Source of the DNA: Apoderus coryli
Lineage: Eukaryota; Arthropoda; Insecta; Coleoptera; Attelabidae
DNA: 64,000 bases
Assembly: GCA_911728435.2 (NCBI GenBank)
Contig: OU452203.1
Location: 20,108,293-20,172,292 of the forward strand
Direction of reading: 5' to 3'
Shown here in pieces: positions 1 through 11,202 of this stretch. Position 1 is the stretch's first letter. Each line of letters starts with the position of its first letter. Under the pieces are notes generated by a model. The model worked only from the letters and a program-made list of their open reading frames with translations. It searched no databases and had not been told where the DNA came from. Made by a program: the position numbers and the translations under genes.

Positions 1-54
1 GATTTTGGTTGGTATGCAAGAGCAGAATTTGTCTGTGAAACGTGAAACACTGCA

Positions 55-74
55 CTCTCTCTCTCTCTCTCTCT
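55..74. repeat. (CT)n microsatellite
   Basis: About ten CT units. They lie immediately at the 3' end (coding sense) of the RTE-like LINE, so the tract may be the element's own microsatellite tail and not an independent repeat. Confidence 0.85.
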
Positions 75-1128
75 AGGTGCCATCTGCGCGACGAAGATTG
101 GCGATCATCATGGCAATTCTTATTTTGGATGCAGCTGCTCTAAAAAGCTCTACCGAGGAACATCCAAACCACTCTCTCATGTTTATCAACCAGGATATTC
201 TTCTTCTACCGTTTCTTGTACCTTGGATCCTTCCCTGCATTATCAATTGAAGTAAGGCATATCTTGGTCCACGAGTCACATGGCCCAGATACTGAAGTTT
301 TCTGCTTTTAATTGTTATTAATAACTCCCTTTCTATGTTTAGTCGCTCAAGTATTTCTAAGTTAGTTATCCGATCGACCCATGACACCTTCAGTACTCTT
401 CTGTACACCCACATTTCAAAAGCTTCTAGTCTTTTGGTTATTTCTGCGTTCAGGGTCCATGCCTCGACGCCATAAAGCAGAGTGGCAAAAACATAACATC
501 TAACTATTCTCAGTCTCAGTTTTAGGCTTAGACCTCTATTGCACAAAACTCTTTTCATGCTATTGAAATTGGACCTTGCTATTTCTATGCGTGTTTTTTT
601 TCTTTCGTGTAGTCGTTATTACAAGTAACTGTTGTTCCAAGATAAATATACTTCTCTACCTGTTCGATGGGTTCACCTTTGACGATTATCTGTTCGTTGT
701 TAGTCTGGGCCTTCTTTGTTATTTTCATGAACTTTGTTTTGTTGACGTTGAGTGTATTCTTCGCTATATCGAACAAGTTTGTCCATGATTCTTTGTAGAT
801 TTTCCAGGTTTTCCGTTAAAATTACGGTATCATCAGCGTATCTTAGAACAACTATAGGCACTCCATTTTCCATTGCCCTTTTTAGAATCTCTTCAGAGTA
901 GGCATTAAACAAAATAGGTGACAGAACACAACCTTGACGTACACCTCTCTTTATTGAGATGGTGCCAGAATTTTGTTGATCTACTTTGACGATGGCATTT
1001 TGGTTGTAATAGAGATTTGAGATGATTTGCAGGTCTTGGTGGTCTAGGTTTTTACATTGTAATATTTCCATCAACTGGTCGTGGCGGACCCTGTCAAACG
1101 CCTTATTATAGTCGATGAACACTGCACG
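73..1128 (-). pseudogene. RTE-like LINE reverse transcriptase, 5'-truncated and frameshifted
   Basis: Three minus-strand frames in series read as one reverse transcriptase. 1122-700 has FIDYNKAFDRVRHDQL, the RGVRQGCVLSPILFN block and RYADDTVIL with the catalytic YADD. 776-585 continues after a shift (KVEKYIYLGT-like). 558-73 has the C-terminal KMKRVLC, YRRVLKVSW and REWFGCSSVELFRAA. The closing block is typical of insect RTE-type endonuclease-reverse transcriptases. The endonuclease half is absent: similarity stops abruptly near 1128. The reading frame stops at 73-75, directly against a CT microsatellite, which on the coding strand is an (AG)n tail. Clade assignment is from memory. Confidence 0.8.
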
Positions 1129-1616
1129 GCAGAGGTATACTGGTTAACAAGGTTAATAAAAAGCATATAATATGCAGTAACAAGTGTTTAATTTCGTTCT
1201 GCTCAATATTATATTCTCAAAATCTCCTACTATTAGAGAAAGTATAAGTCCGTTAATATAATTAGGTATACACATTAGACACCTACTATATCTAGATGTT
1301 TCAGCAGGATCATTGGCACTATTCCAAAACAATTTGAATATTAAATTCCCATTTTCCTTTCAAAACACATTCGCCTGCTGCTTGCTTGCTACTAGATATT
1401 TTGTGAATATTATTATTATCATTATTATATTTTCCTTTTTCCAAGTTGAGTTTTGCTTGCTGATGTTACAGAAGTGAGAACAATTCGTTGTTAATTCGGC
1501 CGGTTGCAAATCTAAGATGGCGTTTCTGAGGCGAATTGGAGTTGGAAATAATATGTAAATTGGGGTAATACTTTTGCGCCTAAAATGTATGTCAACAGGC
1601 CGGATTTGATTAATTT

Positions 1617-1872
1617 TCTGATAGAGCTGAATTTTTTCTGAGATGCGGCCATTTCTTTGCGATTTCAATCGATCCAAAAGTGCACAGTAATAGTCGCTGT
1701 TGATGGTGGTTCCTTTTTGGAGATAGTCGACGAACATTATTCCGTTCGCATTCCAAATTACAGCCGCCATCACCTTATCGGTCGCCTGTTGCGTCTTTGC
1801 TCGCTTTGGATTCGGTTCGTCGATTGCTGTCCATTCAGCTGATTGTCTCTGAATAATCAGATTGCGTTCCAC
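1617..1872 (-). pseudogene. Mariner transposase fragment (copy A)
   Basis: The minus strand reads RQSAEWTAIDEPNPKRAKTQ, VMAAVIWNANGIMFVDYL and TTINSDYYCALLDRLK. This is the central catalytic-domain segment of an irritans/mellifera-type mariner transposase, between the first and second catalytic Asp. Both of those acidic blocks are missing. Beyond about 1617 the open frame runs on into unrelated sequence down to 1360, so the apparent 170-residue protein is a chimera. The same segment occurs in opposite orientation at 18880-19150, and a 36-bp scrap recurs at 41544. Confidence 0.85.
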
Positions 1873-1984
1873 AGGACATCAATATTGAAATAGGGGTGCG
1901 TGAAAAATATTTCTCGATATGATTTGAACTATTAGTAAGCGCAGGTAGTAGCGTAACCCACAAATCTGCAAAGAAAAATTAACG

Positions 1985-2260
1985 TTTGTCGGTGATTTGA
2001 TAGACTGGTTACAATTTTGGAGCACTGCCGATAATGCAAACCTAAACTCTGATGATAAATTGCAGCTTATGCTTAAAGCGACGACTCTAGATCCACAACA
2101 CTACTATTGTTAACTCTGATAGTTTAAAGCCACTTTATGGAAGAAATAAACATTAGCCTAGAGAAATTTTTATAGTAAACTTTTTATTTCCAATCAATAT
2201 GAGAAGCTGGAAGCTTGGCTGAGAGCCCTCGAAAACCCCCAAATGTGCCCAATATACGCT
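1985..2260 (+). pseudogene. BEL/Pao LTR-retrotransposon gag-like relic
   Basis: A broken + frame starts FVGDLIDWLQFWSTADNANL, then NSDDKLQLMLKATT, then (after stops and shifts) a KPLYGRN-like piece and, at about 2198-2233, YEKLEAWLRALE. This order (SGD..W..FW / DKF..LL.AT / L..RFGR / YDKLE..LRALE) is that of the DUF1759 gag-like region of BEL/Pao elements, as remembered. No protease, reverse transcriptase, integrase or LTR accompanies it. I rate this as a probable short relic. Confidence 0.5.
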
Positions 2261-2487
2261 GTAATGTTATTTTTTGTGTTGACACTTAATAAACCGAAGG
2301 CATCCTACAAATGAGGCAAAGAAGTTAATCCACACTTAACATTGATCCAAAGACAACAAACTGAATAAATGTATTTATTTATTTCGTCCAAAGAACATTT
2401 GACTATCAAGAGAGGATCACGGTGGCCGTTTATGGTTTCCAATTCCCTTCAAAGATGAAAGATTTAGATCACAACATTCTTTCAACT

Positions 2488-3750
2488 AATAATAATAATA
2501 AGCATTTATTCCCAACAGGTCAAACACACTTACAGGAAAATCAAAAATACAATTTCGAATTAATTGAAAAAAAAAACATATAAAATCAAGAGGAAAAAAA
2601 AAACAACCAAATAACTACGTTACAAAACAATAAATGCAAACAATAAAAAAAAAATTATTAAATATTTCGGAATGTCAAAAATAATCAAAAATTAACACTC
2701 TCTGTCCAAGTACCTATACTTTCAATTCCTCATACAAATAAACACGAAAGTCTAACAATTAACATTAAATACTACAAAAATAAATGCGATCAATAACAGT
2801 TCAATATTAAAAGAAAATAATCACTATCCATTAAGTAAACTATTAGTAATCGCGGACAAAGTTGAGTCATGAATTTCAAAATCACGACAACACCGATTGA
2901 AAATATCTCACATATCGTAAACAGGACTTTGTAACAAAATATTAGTCCTGGCTGGGCCCACAGTGAACGGCACGAGATGTCGCGGAACATGGAATCTAAT
3001 ACATCCCAATAGATATGGCCAATCAACGGCGCAGTGCAATAATTTGTATAAAAACTTGACTGCGTGAATGTTTCTTCTGGTCAAGAGAGAAGGTTCATTA
3101 AAACGCAAGAGCAAAGACGCATGATCTACTCTCCGTGGAGGATAAACATTGTCGGCTTTATAGGCTAGGTATTTAAGGAACCGGCGCTGAATAGACTCTA
3201 AGGATCTAATATGAGTACTATATATTGGGTTCCATATAATTGCGGCAAATTCCAGTTTAGATCTAACAAAAGCATAAAACAAAAGCTTAACCGTGAAAAC
3301 ATCGTTGAATTGCCGACAATTCCTAATAATAAAACCCAACATTCTATTTGCGCTCAATACAACACTGACGGTCTGCTGGATAAATGTAAATTCACTGTCG
3401 AAGACAACACCCAAATCTTTAATTTCCCTGAGCCTTTCCAAAAACTCATTGTTCAATTGATAATCAAAATTCAATGCGTTCTTTAGTCACACACACAGAG
3501 TGTTCAAATTACTCTGCAGATGATCGCAGTCATTCAGGGAATTAATGGGCTGGAAGATCTTAAGGTCGTCAGCATAAGCAAGCCTACCACACGTAAAAGA
3601 CTCAATTAGGTCATTAATGAAAATATTGAAAAACAAAGGACCGAGGTTGGAGCCTTGTGGATAGTAAAACAAAAAGGAACACGAATCAATCTGCATAGGA
3701 AAAATGGGTTTGATTGAATAATAACAGAAGAGGCTTGTTGATTTATGCAA
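2488..3750 (-). pseudogene. CR1/Jockey-like LINE, 3' half
   Basis: The minus frames carry PQGSNLGPLFFNIFINDL and LAYADDLKIF (catalytic YADD, 3750-3490). After a shift comes the post-palm domain (3474-2908) with LGVVFDSEFTF, NRMLGFIIRN, YAFVRSKLEFAAIIWNPIY and IQRRFLKYLAYK. The 3' untranslated part ends in an (AAT)n tract at 2488-2501, read as a (TTA)n tail on the coding strand. The endonuclease and the N-terminal half of the reverse transcriptase are missing. The wording is close to the LINEs at 5540 and 34920, so all three are probably one family. Confidence 0.85.
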
Positions 3751-5539
3751 TAGAAACTGCGAACTGTAATTGGAACGATTGTAAGACCCACAATTAAATT
3801 ATCCCGTAGAAGTCACATCAATAGAAGATATTTAAGAGATTACTAAAAATATTAAGAAACTAACGAAAGATAAATTAAACATGGAATTATACAGATCGTT
3901 GCAAGAAGTGGAAGATAAGATATACCACGAAGAAGATTCAATATTTTGTCCCGAAGTCGCTTTCACAAGCACAAAGGGTCAGTAATGCCCGAGAACCTTG
4001 TGTAAGGCTCGAAGTCGAAGAAAAATGAGGACGTGACCTTATCCGTACTAGGAAGTTCCTGTTACAGTTTAATAGGAACTTCCTAGAACTACGTCTAGCG
4101 TGTTAGTTAAGCGGGAATCCTGAGCTCGATATTTGGTGAGTCTGTGGAAGATGGCTAATGAATAATGAACTAGAAAATGTATTCGCTTTGAGTGAAGTAA
4201 TGTTTCTCTGTTAGATTTACAACTGTAGAAATCTGTAGTCGCTATTACACTATGGAAACTAAACAAAAGTCGAAACAATAGATTCATTCAGCCGGATGAT
4301 CCAACCCCAGATCAAACTGGAAACGTTTCACCCTTCAACATATAAAATGCTCTGGCCTATAATCAACTATCGTAGATGCAGTGCTTAAACACAGTAAATA
4401 CCACTAGCAACCGGAAAGCTCTTGAATCGGACATGGAAAAACCAGAAACTTCCTCGTGTGCCTATTTGCATTTACATCCAACACCACATATTATAAAGTG
4501 TGCTGTGTTGAATAATTTTATTGGAGCAGAAATATCATATTTACGAGTAATTTACTTAATTATTGCAATTTGTTCATTATTGTTGAATAGGACAATGATT
4601 TAACGGTCCGTTAATTTTGCTAACTTATAATGCAACTCACTTTTGAAACTTAGACGGTCGCCAGCAAGTTACTGATGATTTGCAGCTGTTTGTCTTCATT
4701 TCTATTTGCTATCGAACGAATAAAAAACACTTTAACTTTCTTACAAAAATGCCTACTTACGTTTTTACAATAGCTGATTACTGACCGCTTTTCATCCTGT
4801 GTAACCACCCGAAAATCTGCTTCAAATTTTATTTAATTCGCTAGAAGATTCAAAAGCAAGTGAAGCTTTATTTTCGATTCACTGATTTAATGGAATTTTC
4901 CTATAGATAGGATGTATCTAACCAGAAAAAAAGGGATGATCGAAAACCGAGATACCCCACCATTCTACATTCTGTACCTTTGAACTTATGCTTGTGGATA
5001 TTAAATAAAAACAACCCTATTTGGATTTATTTTCATGATAAAGAGGATCTTATTGTTTTATTCGAATTTTGATGGGGGATTAAAAGAAGGGATGCCAATG
5101 TAATTTAAGAAAGGTTTTTATTTATGATTATATTATTTTTTTGTAGGTAAATATATTGTTTTTATATTTATGAAATAAACTTAGATATAACTCAAGTTGA
5201 ACGTTTAGTGAAGCCTTATCGGTGCTTCTAAAATGGGTGGTCAAAATTTGTAAGCGAATTAGGGACGTCTAATCATGAAAAAAACCTAAATTGTAATTTT
5301 TCGAAATGTCCTTATTTAAAAAGATACAGGGTGTTAAAGATGACTCTCTGAGGACGATTTTTTTTGAAATATTTTCGAAACGACTTAAGCTGAATTAATC
5401 AAATGTAGCATATTTGTTCACTTAGTTAAATGTCGTAAACTGACATGAAATTGAATAAAAAAGGATGACCATAGGCGTGTAAACGGGGGAGACCCTTGCC
5501 TTAATTATAACCTAACTTTTTTTTATTGTGACTTTTATT
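3751..5539. other. No gene recognised, apart from a palindrome and one dispersed motif
   Basis: A + frame at about 3791-3985 stays open apart from one stop (NMELYRSLQEVEDKIYHEED) but I do not recognise it. It holds the 13-bp palindrome above and one ATACAGGGTGT motif at 5324. The remainder is AT-rich unassigned sequence. Confidence 0.5.
4048..4086. repeat. Perfect 13-bp inverted repeat
   Basis: CTAGGAAGTTCCT (4048-4060) and its exact reverse complement (4074-4086) flank a 13-nt spacer. Each arm is itself nearly palindromic. No encoded product is associated with it. Confidence 0.85.
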
Positions 5540-7279
5540 CCATTTGCGACAAAAATGTGATAAAATGAACATTGGAGCTTTTTGGAGGTTCATTAATTCT
5601 AAAAGAGGATCTTCAGACCTGCCCTCGCGTCTATCATGGGGTGAACGAACGAGCGACGCTGATCAGTGTGGGGCGGATTTGTTTGCTGCGTATTTTGAAT
5701 CAGTGTATAACGACAGATGTCTTGACTCTCCGGTTGGCTGTGTCGGGGACACCCTAGTGAATGTTTCCGATCATCACATCTCTCTCTCAGATATTTTAGA
5801 GGCAATTGTTGGCTTGGAAGTGAGGAAGTCGGCCGGTCCCGACGGAATCCCGGCCTTGGTTCTCAGGAATTGTAGCTTTTCGCTTGCTAGACCGCTTCAA
5901 ATTATTTTCAATCATTCGGTCTCCACTGGCACTTTCCCTGTATTATGGAAAACTAGTTTCATTACCCCTATTTTTAAATCCGGCAACAGAAATGAAGTAA
6001 CAAATTACCGACCGGTCTGTATATTGAACTCAATTCCGAAACTATTCGAAAACCTGATCACTCGTTATCTGACGGCCACTCTAGGGCCATTAGTGATCTT
6101 TTCATCTGGTGTTCCTCAGGGGTCTCATTTGGGCCCCTTATTATTTAACTTATTTGTCAATGTTTCGTTCATAGTGAGATCAAGTTATTTGCTGATGATC
6201 TAAAGTGTTATAGGCGTATTGCAGGCCCATCCGATTGCTACTTTTTGCAGGAGGATGTTATTCGGCTTGTGCATTGGTGCGAGGCGAATGGGTTGGATTT
6301 GAATATATCGAAGTGCTTTTGCGTTAATTTTAACCGTACTAGGGATCCACTTTTTCACGAATACTTTATTGACCGGGACGCTTTGGATTATAAGGCTTTT
6401 GTCAAGATCTGGGTGTCTACTTGGATTCTTCACTGAGCTACACCGACCACATCAGGCGCACGACATCGCGGTCCATTAAGATGTTGGGCTTCATCAGACG
6501 TTGTTCGGGGATTTCAGTCAGATTGGTACATTCAGAGACCTGTACACATCCCTTGTGAGGCCGCATTTGGAGTACGCCTCTGCGGTGTGGTCTCCATCTT
6601 ATGTTTGTCACACTGTCTGTATCGAGAGGGTTCAGCACCGTTTTCTGAGGTACGTTCATTTTAGACTCGGCCGTGAACGACCCGTTAATTTTAACTTAAA
6701 CTACGGCGTATTGCTGAGTGAGCTGGAGTTGGCTACATTGGGCGCCCGCAGGGTTGTCAGGGATCTGACTATACTATATAAAATTTTAAACAATACTCTT
6801 TTATGTTCTAGTCTTTTATCCCAGATTGGTTTTCATGTTCCCCCCAGACAAAGCAGGAGTTCTGATCTCTTTCACGTCCCGTTCCACCGCGCGAACTACG
6901 CTATGAATACCTTTGTCACCAGAGTGGCGCGACTGGCGAATCGTTGTTCTAATCATAACATCGATTTCTTTGCACCATTTGGTGAGTTCGCCGGTCGCTT
7001 GAGGAGGGGGTCTAGAGATGAATGGTTTCCCTAATTCCTTGTTTTTAAAATTTAAATAAATTATCATTCATTAATTCCTTAACATCAGCGAGCGTTGGAG
7101 TCCTGCGAGCTGTTGTATGTCGCGCAATTGCTGGTTTTTTGTTTTTTTTTTATTAAGTTCAATTGTAATGGATAGTCTAGAGTTATGTAAGTTTTATAAT
7201 TTCAGTATTATGTTGTATGCTATTGTTTTGTACATGTTGTAATAATGGACTTTGTCCGTAGATTAATAAATAAAATAAA
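5540..7279 (+). pseudogene. CR1/Jockey-like LINE with internal deletion
   Basis: The + frames give, in order: the linker before the reverse transcriptase (FWRFINSKRGSS), KSAGPDGIPALVLRNC, FITPIFKSGNRNEVTNYRPV, then SSGVPQGSHLGPLLFNLFVN, LFADDLKCYRRI (FADD catalytic block near 6185) and the C-terminal region ending at a stop at 7032. The segment between about 6075 and 6105 has lost the part that should contain SKAFD. Several frameshifts follow (about 6165, 6240, 6400, 6500). A 3'UTR with AATAAATAAAATAAAG closes the element. The endonuclease is absent. It is among the longer LINE copies here and a likely relative of the copies at 2488 and 34920. Confidence 0.88.
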
Positions 7280-7349
7280 GTTTTCTAGATAAAAAAGGCA
7301 TACTTGTTTTTTCTCGAAAAACTTAATGGTTTTAAAGACCAGTTTCGTC

Positions 7350-7462
7350 CTAAAATTTTCAAACTTGAAGGTTGATATCGTCCTGCAATTCGTCACAATC
7401 CTTTTGAGATTTAATTAATTTAAAAGTCTTAAAGTCGTCAACGAATAAAAGGCCAGTCGCAA
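7350..7462 (-). pseudogene. LINE reverse-transcriptase scrap
   Basis: The minus strand reads LLFVDDFKTFKLIKSQKDCDEL, which aligns with the FADDLK...DC..LQ.DL block of the neighbouring CR1/Jockey-like LINE; the catalytic motif has become FVDD. Stops follow. It lies in opposite orientation, 70 bp beyond the end of the preceding LINE. Confidence 0.6.
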
Positions 7463-10406
7463 AACGGCAGATGTACTTGGCTCACGGTTTTGCGTCTCTA
7501 AATTAGCATCTTAAATATTTTAAGGCGAAGCGTTTTGCACGCTGAAAGTGTCTGTTCAATAATAAATTTAAGTGAATATTGTAACATAAAATAAATGCTT
7601 TTAGTTAGATGCTTTTCACAAGGAAGGAAGATATTTCTTGGAAAATAGTAATATTTACTAAAGCGTACGAAAATTCAGTTTCATATATTGGGTATAGATG
7701 CGGTGTAACCAATTTTCGCGGCCAGTTTGGCAGGCAGGGCATGTGTGAATCATAAACAATCTGCAAGCGATATAATCGAAAAGGAAACAGGAAAAAAAAA
7801 CAGAGCAGACAGTGTAAAAAATATAGAATAAAAGGATGGCAGATAAGAACAAAAGCTCCACCGAAAAATCTCTATTCCGGAAGTGACAGGTTATTTGGGA
7901 TTTTTTATGTTATATAAAACACAAAGATCTTTCAGCAAGAGAGTTCTTGCATTTTTAGAAAAAACCTTATCTTTCTCAAATTATTGATTCGGGCATTCTT
8001 TGGCCATTTGGTTCAACTTTGACACATGAATTCAAATTTGCCGAAAAACAAACTGGTTAAAATAGCAGAATTAATGGACTGAATGTATAATTAGAAATTC
8101 ACATGAATAAGAAACTCTTATCGTTATTATTGCGATTACATTGTTTTACAGTGGCTCAAGAATCACCCTGTATAGCTTTTTGTACGGAATTCTATAAAAA
8201 ACATATATTTACCCGTAATAAACAAGGCTACACCACGAAAAGTCGAAAATCAAATAATAAGTCATTATATGTGTATGTGTGAGCTTTAGAGGGTAGCAGC
8301 TTAAAAGCTGTGGGTCTACGTCCGGCATAGCGCGGTATCTAATCCGATTAGACTGAATATTAGATACAATTTGTATGGGATTACGTTTACACCCACACTA
8401 CTGTAGTATGTGGTATTATTTTTTTTTATGAATTATCCCTATAATGGTTTTTAATATTTATTTTCAATTATTTTCAAAATCCTAGTGTTAAGATGGCTTT
8501 TATTATTCCCAAAACGCATTCAGAGCAATAATAAACAAGTCATTGTCAAAACTGTGCTTTACTACAGCCTACTTACTAGACAAGCCATAGACAAGTTAAT
8601 CTGGCAACGTCGAAATCAAGTCTATTGTTGAAGTAATCCATTAGAGAGGAGTGGTGTATATATAAGAAATTAAACGTCGTCTACTCCACAAATTTTTTTA
8701 AATATATATGCTCAAATTAGGACACTTTAAAGACCATACATGTTTTGAGACTTAGTCTCATTATCAGTGACTTAAACACAACTAACTCTATTAAATTCGA
8801 ACATTTACACAATCCTTTTTTGTGGGAAATTTCTTTATCTTAGAATTAACATTAGGATTAAACAATTTGCAAAAACTAATTTGTACTACTTATGAACTCT
8901 ACATCTCAATGATGAAAGTACGTAGTACAGATTAAGTTTTTGCAAATTGTGTAATAGTCTTGGACCGGCACGGCATAGTGTGTGTCGTATAACTAACGAG
9001 TGAATGCTGATTGTTTTGTGATAACTCAGATCGTGAGAGAAATATGGACCATAGGCAGTTATATATTGAATTTATATGGGTTAATTTAACCGATAAACCG
9101 GCCTTAAGGACTTACCTTGATGTTCGATGTTTGGTCTGATGGGCTGGCCAGCACGGTTATTGATAGTTTTCAAATCTCCACACATTCACGACAATTACAC
9201 ACAAACTTTCACAGGTTGCGGTTTAGTTTTTCTTTTACAAATTAGTACATTAACGATAAAGCACACCACTATGGCTGATAGTTTATAATGAATTGAATTT
9301 ATCGAAGATAAAGATGCGGTGCGTGCATCGACAGTTTGTCCTTAGGCCAAATATGCGCAAAAATTTATATTAACAAAATAAAAGAGAAATACTCTGATTA
9401 ATCTCTATATATTATAGAAATTAGAAAAATGAAAAGGATGAAGATATTTGGGAAAGAAAAAAAAATAATTTGGAAGGGAAAGTACATAAATAAGACGCAT
9501 ACAGTAAAAGTGGACGCGACACGGATGAATGAATGAATTACATTTAATTTACTGAAAGAATTGCAGTTCCAGTTGCAAAACTTTTCAGAATCCTCTCGTA
9601 ATTAGGAGTTTTTAGGTTATACCACTTTAGAAGTGGAAGAATTTTCCGATTATTTTTTCAGCTGTATGTATCACAAGAAAAGCAGTATTCTTTTGTTCTT
9701 AACTCACTTGAAAACACTAGAATTTCCTTCTTTTTTTTCCTACTCTTCCTATTAAACATATAAAGTGCTACAAACCACCTTTACCTTCATATAACTTCAA
9801 TCTACGCCGCCTTGTGTTGTTTTTTTAACTCTACAACACCATTCGTTAGCATCAGCTGTATTTTTGAGGGTAAAGACAACATTTAAAAAGAGGGAATCGC
9901 CTTCAATTTATCGCTTTTTCTGCTAAAGCTTTTTAGGTCACATTAAAGAAGTAGTAACATGTACTGTGTTAAACGTGGGCTGGGTGTGCTATACTAATAC
10001 TTTTCAGGGATGTAGAATGTACTTTCTTAGTAATTCGAAAAGGTGTAAAAGCTTTAGTTAATTTAAACGAATAGCATCAACATTTTAGCTGCGTTGTGGT
10101 GTGTTGTGGTGGCATTAAAAATACATTTTAATGCCTAGGTCTTTTGCACAATACCTACACAACTTTCACGAAAAGTTATAGGAGCTGCATTAGATAAGAT
10201 AACATCGCTGTGCATCCAAGATACATTTAGCAATTACGGTGGGAAATGCAAACCATGAATTATTAAAACAAAAAAAATATGCGGAATAAATAACTTCTTG
10301 TATTACCAGATCACACCCTAAGATGCTATTCTTTATTAATTAAAATTTAAAATATTATTATTATTGTTATTATAAATGGTTTGAATTGTTTTCAGTCATT
10401 ACAGTT
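7463..10406. other. No gene recognised
   Basis: AT-rich sequence with no convincing frame. It holds a CACCCTGTATA motif at 8164 and the decayed hammerhead-like module at 8732-8771. Near 9107-9120 a minus-strand GTAAGT-like donor is visible without other exon evidence. Confidence 0.45.
8732..8771 (-). ncRNA. Decayed hammerhead-ribozyme-like motif
   Basis: The minus strand keeps the layout GTCA-CTGATAA-T-GAGAC..GTCTC-AAA-ACATGT seen intact at 20714. Stem II (GAGAC/GTCTC) is perfect, but two core residues are changed (CTGATGA to CTGATAA, GAA to AAA), so it should be inactive. Upstream sequence (cgtcnnctccacaaa, near 8672) is shared with the 20.7-kb copy, showing that they are copies of one repeat module. 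Confidence 0.4.
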
Positions 10407-10410
10407 TTCC

Positions 10411-10535
10411 GAGATGTCTCGTCGCGTCTCGAACTTGTCTCGAAGGCTTTTATATCGGCTCGTCTCGAAATTGGAGACAAAATGCTCTCGAGACGAGACA
10501 AAACTGCTTCGAGACGAGACGAGAACTCTTGTGTC
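10411..10535. repeat. GTCTCG/CGAGAC inverted repeat cluster
   Basis: About four GTCTCG-type hexamers on the left and five CGAGAC-type hexamers on the right can fold back on each other. The cluster ends about 20 bp before the mariner terminal repeat at 10555. No coding content is seen. Confidence 0.7.
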
Positions 10536-10609
10536 TCGTGTGTCTACTGTGTAGTACGAGGGTTGCCTTTTATATTTCGAAAATCACTTTATTATTTTTC
10601 AAATTATTA

Positions 10610-11200
10610 CTCATGAAGATCTATACACTTTTGCATGCGTTTGAACCAATTGTCGAAGAACTTTTGCCACTCTGATTGAGGTATCTCCAAAACATGCATT
10701 CTGAATGCAGCAACCGCTTCTTCAGGTGTCGAAAAACGTTGACCTCTCAGTGTGTTTTTTACGTACGAGAATAAAAAGAAGTCATTCGGTAACAAGGCAG
10801 GACTATACGGCGGATGACTCATCAAATCGATGTTTTGGGTGGTCAAAAATGCAGGTGTTTGAGCCGATGTGTGAGAGCTCGCATTGTTGTGGTGAAGAGT
10901 GATCCGTCTTCGGCGATTGGTTTTCCTGATTTCTTGGAAGACAATTAGCAAACAAATGGTTGCGTACCACTCAGAATTGACTGTTCTGCGTTGTTCTAGT
11001 GGTATGGTTGCGACATGTCCAGTTTTTCTAAAAAAGCAGGCGACCATGTGCTTCGTGCGCGAACAACTTTTGTTGGATTTGGCTCATCTTAAAACACCCA
11101 TACAGTCGACTGCTGTGTACTTCACGATTCATCACCTGTCACGATGTCATAGACGTGTTTCGAAGCACCGCGATCGTATTTTTTGAGCATTTCTTTCGTC
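10610..11200 (-). pseudogene. Mariner transposase, C-terminal part
   Basis: The minus frames read TKEMLKKYDRGASKHVYDIVTGDES (in two overlapping views), stop at the codon where Trp is expected, then resume with the 11047-10610 frame. That frame has GHVATIPLEQRRTVNSEWY, ITLHHNNASSHTSAQ, DLMSHPPYSP and LPNDFFLF, and ends near 10610 with FDNWFKRMQKCIDLHE. The family's second catalytic block is HDNA; here it is HNNA, so Asp is replaced by Asn. The third (PND) is kept. A segment between GDES and the DEPNP block is missing. Confidence 0.88.
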
Positions 11201-11202
11201 CA

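Noticed and set aside
830..845. CATCATCAG-like words at reverse-transcriptase YADD sites (also 39028, 45488)
   Set aside because: These are the reverse complement of codons for the catalytic Ala-Asp-Asp and lack the GAA core and stems of a hammerhead.
3791..3985. Partly open plus-strand stretch with a charged peptide
   Set aside because: No recognisable family and interrupted by a stop; too short to support as a gene.
9107..9170. Minus-strand exon ending at a GTAAGT donor
   Set aside because: A single donor-like site with no conserved coding text or acceptor is not evidence of an exon.
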